A stretch of DNA of 57,037 bases from a bacterium (lineage in GTDB: Bacteria > Planctomycetota > UBA11346), in assembly GCA_020047915.1 (NCBI GenBank), contig JAIFND010000016.1, positions 1 to 57,037 of the forward strand, given 5' to 3'. Position 1 is the first letter of the stretch. Each line of letters opens with the position of its first letter. This document shows, in pieces, positions 52,958 to 57,037 of the stretch. Below the pieces are notes generated by a model, which was not told where the DNA came from, ran no database searches, and saw only the letters and a program-made list of their open reading frames with translations. Position numbers and translations under genes: made by a program.

Positions 52958-53367
52958 CCCCCCTCCTCCTCGTACATCACCGCGACGACGCCACCGGAAC
53001 GGCGGATGATGTGCATGATCGCGGCGTGGCGCTGGAACGGGATGTCGTCGCTGGTCACCAGGACCACGACCCGGTCCGCCCCCTCGGCACGGCCGGCGAG
53101 CAGTTCGCGCAGGCGGCCTTCGAGCTGGTCCAGTTCAAGGGGCTGCTCGTTGACCGCCATAGCCTTCGCGCCGGCCTGCACGGTGATCGAACGGCTGTCG
53201 TCCTGCACCGCATTGTCGTCGCCACTCGGAAGTTCGACATTCATCGACATCGACCGGGTGAAGGTCGCGGCGACCATGAAGAACACGATGAGCTGGAATG
53301 CGATGTCGCCCATGCTCACCAGGTTCGAATCCGCCAGGATGCGGCCGCGCTTCACCGGCAGCTTCAT
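52954..53367 (-). CDS. ExbD/TolR-family protein, first copy
   Basis: A 137-residue protein: RGRILADSNLVSMGDIAFQ leads into helix LIVFFMVAATF, with conserved Asp 21, then a periplasmic domain with ITVQAGAKAMAVNEQPLEL and RVVVLVTSDDIPFQR. It directly follows the ExbB-like gene with ATGA overlap. Together with ExbB it should form the proton channel that powers an envelope process. Confidence 0.87.
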   Translation of the reverse strand: MKLPVKRGRILADSNLVSMGDIAFQLIVFFMVAATFTRSMSMNVELPSGDDNAVQDDSRSITVQAGAKAMAVNEQPLELDQLEGRLRELLAGRAEGADRVVVLVTSDDIPFQRHAAIMHIIRRSGGVVAVMYEEEGG

Positions 53368-54017
53368 CCGCGCGGTCCCTGCGAGCGGATGGCGGTCAGC
53401 TCCTCGGTCAGTTCGGTGCCGGCGCTCTGCACGCGCAGCAGCACGCGGTTCACCCGGGCGACCAGGGTGTTGTAGAACAGCGTCGCCGGCACCGCGACGA
53501 TCAGACCGGCCGCGGTGGTGAGCAGGGCCACCGAGATGCCGCCCGCGACCTTGTCAGGCCGCACGTTGCCAGCCTGCATGATCGCGCTGAACGCATCGAT
53601 CAGACCGACCACGGTGCCGAGCATGCCGATCAGCGGCGCCATCGCCGCCATGGTCGCGAGCATCGGCAGGTTGCGTTCGAGGTGATCGACCACGCTGGCG
53701 CCGTGGTCCTCCATCGCCTTGGTCACCCCGGCCTCGATCTCATCGGGGCTCTTGCCCAGGCCGGTGAGGAAGCGCAGCTTGCGCAGACCGACCGCCAGGG
53801 TCGCCGCCACCGGGCCGGGCGATTCCTCGGCCACCGCGACCGCCCCGTCGATGTCGTCCTCCTGGACGCGCGAGGAGATGCCGTCGATCAGCGCATCGGT
53901 GTCGATCTCGGCCTCCTTCAGTGCCTCCAGGCGTTCGAGGAAGATGCCGAGGGCGATGACCGAGCAGCCCAGGATGGGCCACATGCACCAGCCACCATCG
54001 ATCATGAATTGCAGCAT
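53364..54017 (-). CDS. MotA/TolQ/ExbB proton-channel protein
   Basis: A 217-residue inner-membrane protein with three helices: GGWCMWPILGCSVIALGIFLE near the start, then LATMAAMAPLIGMLGTVVGLI and ISVALLTTAAGLIVAVPATLFY, the conserved TolQ/ExbB pair. The cytosolic loop is charged. ATG 54017 has AAGGA upstream. It is 17 bp after the large TPR gene and overlaps the first exbD. Closest to ExbB/TolQ by length; it is not a flagellar MotA, which is longer. Confidence 0.9.
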   Translation of the reverse strand: MLQFMIDGGWCMWPILGCSVIALGIFLERLEALKEAEIDTDALIDGISSRVQEDDIDGAVAVAEESPGPVAATLAVGLRKLRFLTGLGKSPDEIEAGVTKAMEDHGASVVDHLERNLPMLATMAAMAPLIGMLGTVVGLIDAFSAIMQAGNVRPDKVAGGISVALLTTAAGLIVAVPATLFYNTLVARVNRVLLRVQSAGTELTEELTAIRSQGPRG

Positions 54018-54034
54018 GGAGGAATCCTTCTTTC

Positions 54035-57000
54035 TTATTTCTCGTCGACCATGGTGACGCCCTTGAGCCGCTTGTCGGTCATCAAGCGGCCACGTGCGAA
54101 CTTGGCCTCGTTGGAATCCGGGAAGTCCTGGGTCAGCCTGCCGAAGCGCAGATAGGCCCCACGCGCGTCGCCGGCTTCGAGAGCGGCGGATGCGGCCCAG
54201 TAGAGGCCCTTGGGCAGGGCCGGACTGCCCGGGTACTTGAGCAGGAAGGCATCGAACACCCGCTGCGCCTCCAGCCAGCGGGCGCACTGGTAGAGGCTGT
54301 TGCCGTGCGCCAGCATGATCTGGTCGGCGATGCGGTGGTCGGGGAAGCGATCGACCAGCTTGGCGTACACCGCGGCGGCCTGGGTGAACTCGACCACCGC
54401 CTCCTTGGGCATCGGTGCGGCCGAGGCCTCGGCCCCGGGGTTGGCCTGCAGCCACGCCTCGCGCGCCGCCTTGGCCAGGCCCTTGCCGCGATCGTCGTAA
54501 TACAGGCCGATGCGCGCCATGGCGTCGGCGACCAGTTCATGATCGGGCCAGCGGTAGGCGAGGCGGACATAGGCCTCCCAGGCGTCATCGAAGCGCTTCT
54601 GCTCCTCGAAGCACTGCGCGATCTTGAACTGCGCATCCGCCGCCCGCTGGCTGTCGGGGAACTGGCCGAGCAGGCTGCGGTAGCGGTCGATGGCCGACAG
54701 GTAGGTGCCCGACTCCTGCTCGAAGTTGCCGAGCAGGAACAGCACCTGATCGGCCTGCGCGCCGTCGGGATCATCGCTGACCGTGCGCTGCAGCAGTGAG
54801 GTGCCCTCAGACAGGGACTCGGCGATGGCGGCCTTCAGCGCGGCGATGTCCTGCGGCCGGCCCTTGGCCTTCTCCATCGCCTTGAGGTCCTGGCGCTGCC
54901 GCTTGTAGATCTCGAACCAGCTCTCGGCCAGGCGCAGCTGGGTGCGCGCTGCGAGCTGGTCGTCGGCGAAGCGCTTGGCGAAGACGCTGAGTGCGGCGTC
55001 ATGCCCCTTCGCTACCGGCAGCGTGGCCGACGGCGCGGTGGCTCGCCCGGCCTCACGGTAGGTCACGGTCAGGGTATCGCCAAGGGCGACCTGAAGCAGG
55101 TCATCGGCCACCGCCGCACCCTGGCTGAGCGGGATCGATCCCGTGAACACGCCGCTGTGCAATTCGGTCTCGCCCGCCTGTATGGTCAACCGGTCGCCGC
55201 TCGCGGCGCTGATCTCGACCACCGCTGCATCGCGGGCATCGCTGGTATCCGCATCCGGATCGACGACCAGGAAGCACAGCTTGCCGGCGACATGCAGCCC
55301 GGCGACCGGGGTGGCGAAATCGTCCTCGGTCAGGCGAAGCGCTCCCGCTGTCACCAGCCGTGCCTCGCCACTGGGCAGACTCGGCTTGGCCGCCACCTCG
55401 GCGACCGCCGCGTCGGCGGCGTTGCGCGCGACGCCTTCGAGGTAGGTGACGGTGATCCGTTCACCACCGACCACCGGCATCGCCGGCACGGCGCCGAGCG
55501 GACCGGGCTGGGCGGGGGCGGCGCTGCCGCGTGGCACACCGACCGGCAGCACCGGCATGGTGCCATCGGCCGGGGTACCGAGGACCAGCGCGACGCTGCC
55601 GGCGAACAGGCCGCCGGCTGGGTCGCCGTTCGGGGCAAGCAGCAGATCCTGCACCGCACCGCGCTCCGTCGCGACGCGCACGCGCACGCGCGAACCGGCG
55701 CTGACCATCGCATCCGGGTCGTTGACCTCGATATGCAGCGGAGCGAGCACGACCTCGGCCTTCGCGACCGGTGCACCGGTGGTCCACGCCGACTTGCCCG
55801 TTGCCGGGTCTGTAGTCGAAGTGGTCGGGAGGATGGCCAGGGTGCCATCGCTCGCCACCACCTCGCGCAGCAGCGCGGTGCGCTCGACCGGTCCACCGGG
55901 TCTGACATTGCTCTGGTCGCGGTAGCTGAGTTGGACCTGCTCGCCAGGCTTGACCGGCAGCACGCCGGGACCGGGCGCGGTGGCACCGCCGGCGGCGACG
56001 GTCTTCACCTCGGCCTGGAACACGCCGGTGGCCTTGCCCGTCTCGGTCGCTGTCAGCTCGATGCTGCCGGCGCTGGAGGTGACGCGGACCTTCACCGTGT
56101 CGGGCTTGTTGGTGGTGTCGGCATCGAACTCGCTGACCCGCAGCGCGATGGTCTCGCCGGCGCGGAAGCGGTAGCGCGGGTAGAGTTCCTCGCGCATGCG
56201 TCCGGCCTCCATCACCGTGCGCACCTCCAACGGTTCGATCCTGCCGTCGAAATAGGTCGCGGTCAGCCGCGAGCGCAGCACCTCGGCGACCTTGCGCTTG
56301 GTCTTCTCATCCCGGTAGCTGGCCGTCACCTCGTCGCCGGCCGACAGCTCCAGCACCTCGTTGCGCGCCAGCGCGGCGTAATCGACGCCGGGGGCGGGCA
56401 GCAGGCGCTTGCCGCCGCCGCCCAGGGTGAGCGCGGCGATGGCCGGGGCGTCGCCATCGTCCCAGGCATCGATGACCAGGCGCACGAAGCGGGCCTGGAA
56501 AGGCTTGAAGGCGAGGCTGGCGCCGTGGCTGGCGGTCAGCGCCGTCGCGGTGGCGGGAGCACCGCCGACAAAGGCGGCAAGGTCCTTGGGCGACACCTCG
56601 CTGTCCAGCGCGGTGGATGGGATGACCTCGAACACCTTCTGTCCTGGCCGGCGCCACAGGAGCGTGCCGCCCTTCAGGCCGCGGTCGGAATTGCTCAGGA
56701 TGCGCACCCGCGCCTGGCCGTAGTCGAGATCAAGCCCACCGCGCCAGCGCGGTTCGGCCTCTGCCTGGTCGGCCTCGTCTCGTTCCTTCTCCACCACCAG
56801 ACGGTCGCCGACCATCACCCAGCAACGACCGGCTCCGCGCACCGCGAACTCGTAGCGGCCGGATTCGGGGATGACGATGACACCCTGCGCCAGGTGCTCC
56901 ACCGGGCCGCCCTCGCCGGTGGTTTCGCGGTCCCACGCCGCCGATGTGCTGCGCTGCACCTCCTTGCGCTCGCGTTCGCCGCGTGGCGGCGACAGATCGA

Positions 57001-57037
57001 GCCGGGCCAGCGCCTGCTCGGCGGCGCGCGAGGTGCG
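54035..57037 (-). CDS. Giant PA14-like / repeated beta-domain / TPR protein (cut by window end)
   Basis: At least 1000 residues; the frame stays open to the window edge, so the 5' end is missing. The visible start has a PA14-like beta-sandwich (VIVIPESGRYEFAVRGAGRC, WVMVGDRLVVEKE). The middle has several related beta units with recurring phrases (ATETGKATGVFQAEVKT, AGETELHSGVFTGSIPL; QLSYRDQSN, TVTYREAG). The last ~320 residues are TPR repeats (FLLGNFEQESGTYLSAIDRY, FKIAQCFEEQKRFDDAWEAY). It is probably periplasmic, and first known gene of the ExbB/ExbD operon. Function unknown; carbohydrate or envelope binding is suggested by the PA14-like part. Confidence 0.72.
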   Translation of the reverse strand, partial: RTSRAAEQALARLDLSPPRGERERKEVQRSTSAAWDRETTGEGGPVEHLAQGVIVIPESGRYEFAVRGAGRCWVMVGDRLVVEKERDEADQAEAEPRWRGGLDLDYGQARVRILSNSDRGLKGGTLLWRRPGQKVFEVIPSTALDSEVSPKDLAAFVGGAPATATALTASHGASLAFKPFQARFVRLVIDAWDDGDAPAIAALTLGGGGKRLLPAPGVDYAALARNEVLELSAGDEVTASYRDEKTKRKVAEVLRSRLTATYFDGRIEPLEVRTVMEAGRMREELYPRYRFRAGETIALRVSEFDADTTNKPDTVKVRVTSSAGSIELTATETGKATGVFQAEVKTVAAGGATAPGPGVLPVKPGEQVQLSYRDQSNVRPGGPVERTALLREVVASDGTLAILPTTSTTDPATGKSAWTTGAPVAKAEVVLAPLHIEVNDPDAMVSAGSRVRVRVATERGAVQDLLLAPNGDPAGGLFAGSVALVLGTPADGTMPVLPVGVPRGSAAPAQPGPLGAVPAMPVVGGERITVTYLEGVARNAADAAVAEVAAKPSLPSGEARLVTAGALRLTEDDFATPVAGLHVAGKLCFLVVDPDADTSDARDAAVVEISAASGDRLTIQAGETELHSGVFTGSIPLSQGAAVADDLLQVALGDTLTVTYREAGRATAPSATLPVAKGHDAALSVFAKRFADDQLAARTQLRLAESWFEIYKRQRQDLKAMEKAKGRPQDIAALKAAIAESLSEGTSLLQRTVSDDPDGAQADQVLFLLGNFEQESGTYLSAIDRYRSLLGQFPDSQRAADAQFKIAQCFEEQKRFDDAWEAYVRLAYRWPDHELVADAMARIGLYYDDRGKGLAKAAREAWLQANPGAEASAAPMPKEAVVEFTQAAAVYAKLVDRFPDHRIADQIMLAHGNSLYQCARWLEAQRVFDAFLLKYPGSPALPKGLYWAASAALEAGDARGAYLRFGRLTQDFPDSNEAKFARGRLMTDKRLKGVTMVDEK

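Overview
The window is high-GC, gene-dense bacterial DNA with no stretch of more than 300 bases lacking a gene. It suggests a Gram-negative, flagellated member of the Planctomycetota/PVC group. The reasons are a pyrophosphate-type phosphofructokinase, DUF4175-like and DUF4159 proteins, a squalene-cyclase-like repeat protein, secretin-like STN proteins, an MglA/roadblock operon, flagellar FlgK/FlgL and many long Ala/Pro/Arg-rich proteins. The phylum is an inference; the Gram-negative envelope is better supported by TolC-like, RND, ExbB/ExbD and muropeptide-recycling genes. || Layout. 1-8.1 kb: the end of thiG, a MASE1 hybrid histidine kinase whose receiver has Asn in place of the phospho-acceptor Asp, L-fucose isomerase divergent from an AraC regulator, a CinA-family protein, and a sugar isomerase/epimerase behind a LacI-type operator. 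8.2-14.9 kb: a HAD phosphatase, PPi-phosphofructokinase, flgK-flgL behind a possible sigma-54 promoter, and a metallophosphatase. 14.9-19.6 kb: rpmI-rplT, a tRNA-dihydrouridine synthase, an AmrS-like protein that has lost its radical-SAM cysteines, a hydroxyacid-dehydrogenase-like enzyme and a diacylglycerol-kinase-like protein. 19.7-22.9 kb: a four-gene operon of TPR-roadblock, roadblock, membrane-anchored MglA-like GTPase and roadblock. 23-32.4 kb: ogt, a CPA2 antiporter, then a cell-wall recycling neighbourhood (AmpG-like permease, GH20 hexosaminidase, AnmK, MurQ) interrupted by a RAYT/REP element. 32.4-37.1 kb: a DUF4175-like giant and a cyclase-like repeat protein. 37.1-43.1 kb: MarR plus a tripartite RND efflux operon with a disrupted pump gene. 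43.2-45.5 kb: two STN/secretin-like proteins. 45.5-48.2 kb: EF-P with both beta-lysylation enzymes, EpmA and EpmB. 48.2-49.2 kb: a CDF metal exporter. 49.2-57.0 kb: a seven-gene minus-strand operon encoding an ExbB/ExbD-powered envelope system with DUF4159 and TPR partners. || The most unusual content lies between and across genes. A family of 7-bp tandem arrays (units such as GGCTGGA, AGCTTGG, GCTCAAA, GTTCGGC, GGGGTTA) recurs at about a dozen loci between 3 and 46.5 kb. Many are inverted pairs around a 35-90 bp spacer, several touch a perfect hairpin, and they supply start-proximal codons, stop codons and even an internal segment of murQ. Separately, two copies of a roughly 140-bp structured element follow the flgL and roadblock operons, and their stems differ by compensatory base changes. 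Tandem hairpins with an exact 25-bp period occur at three further loci.
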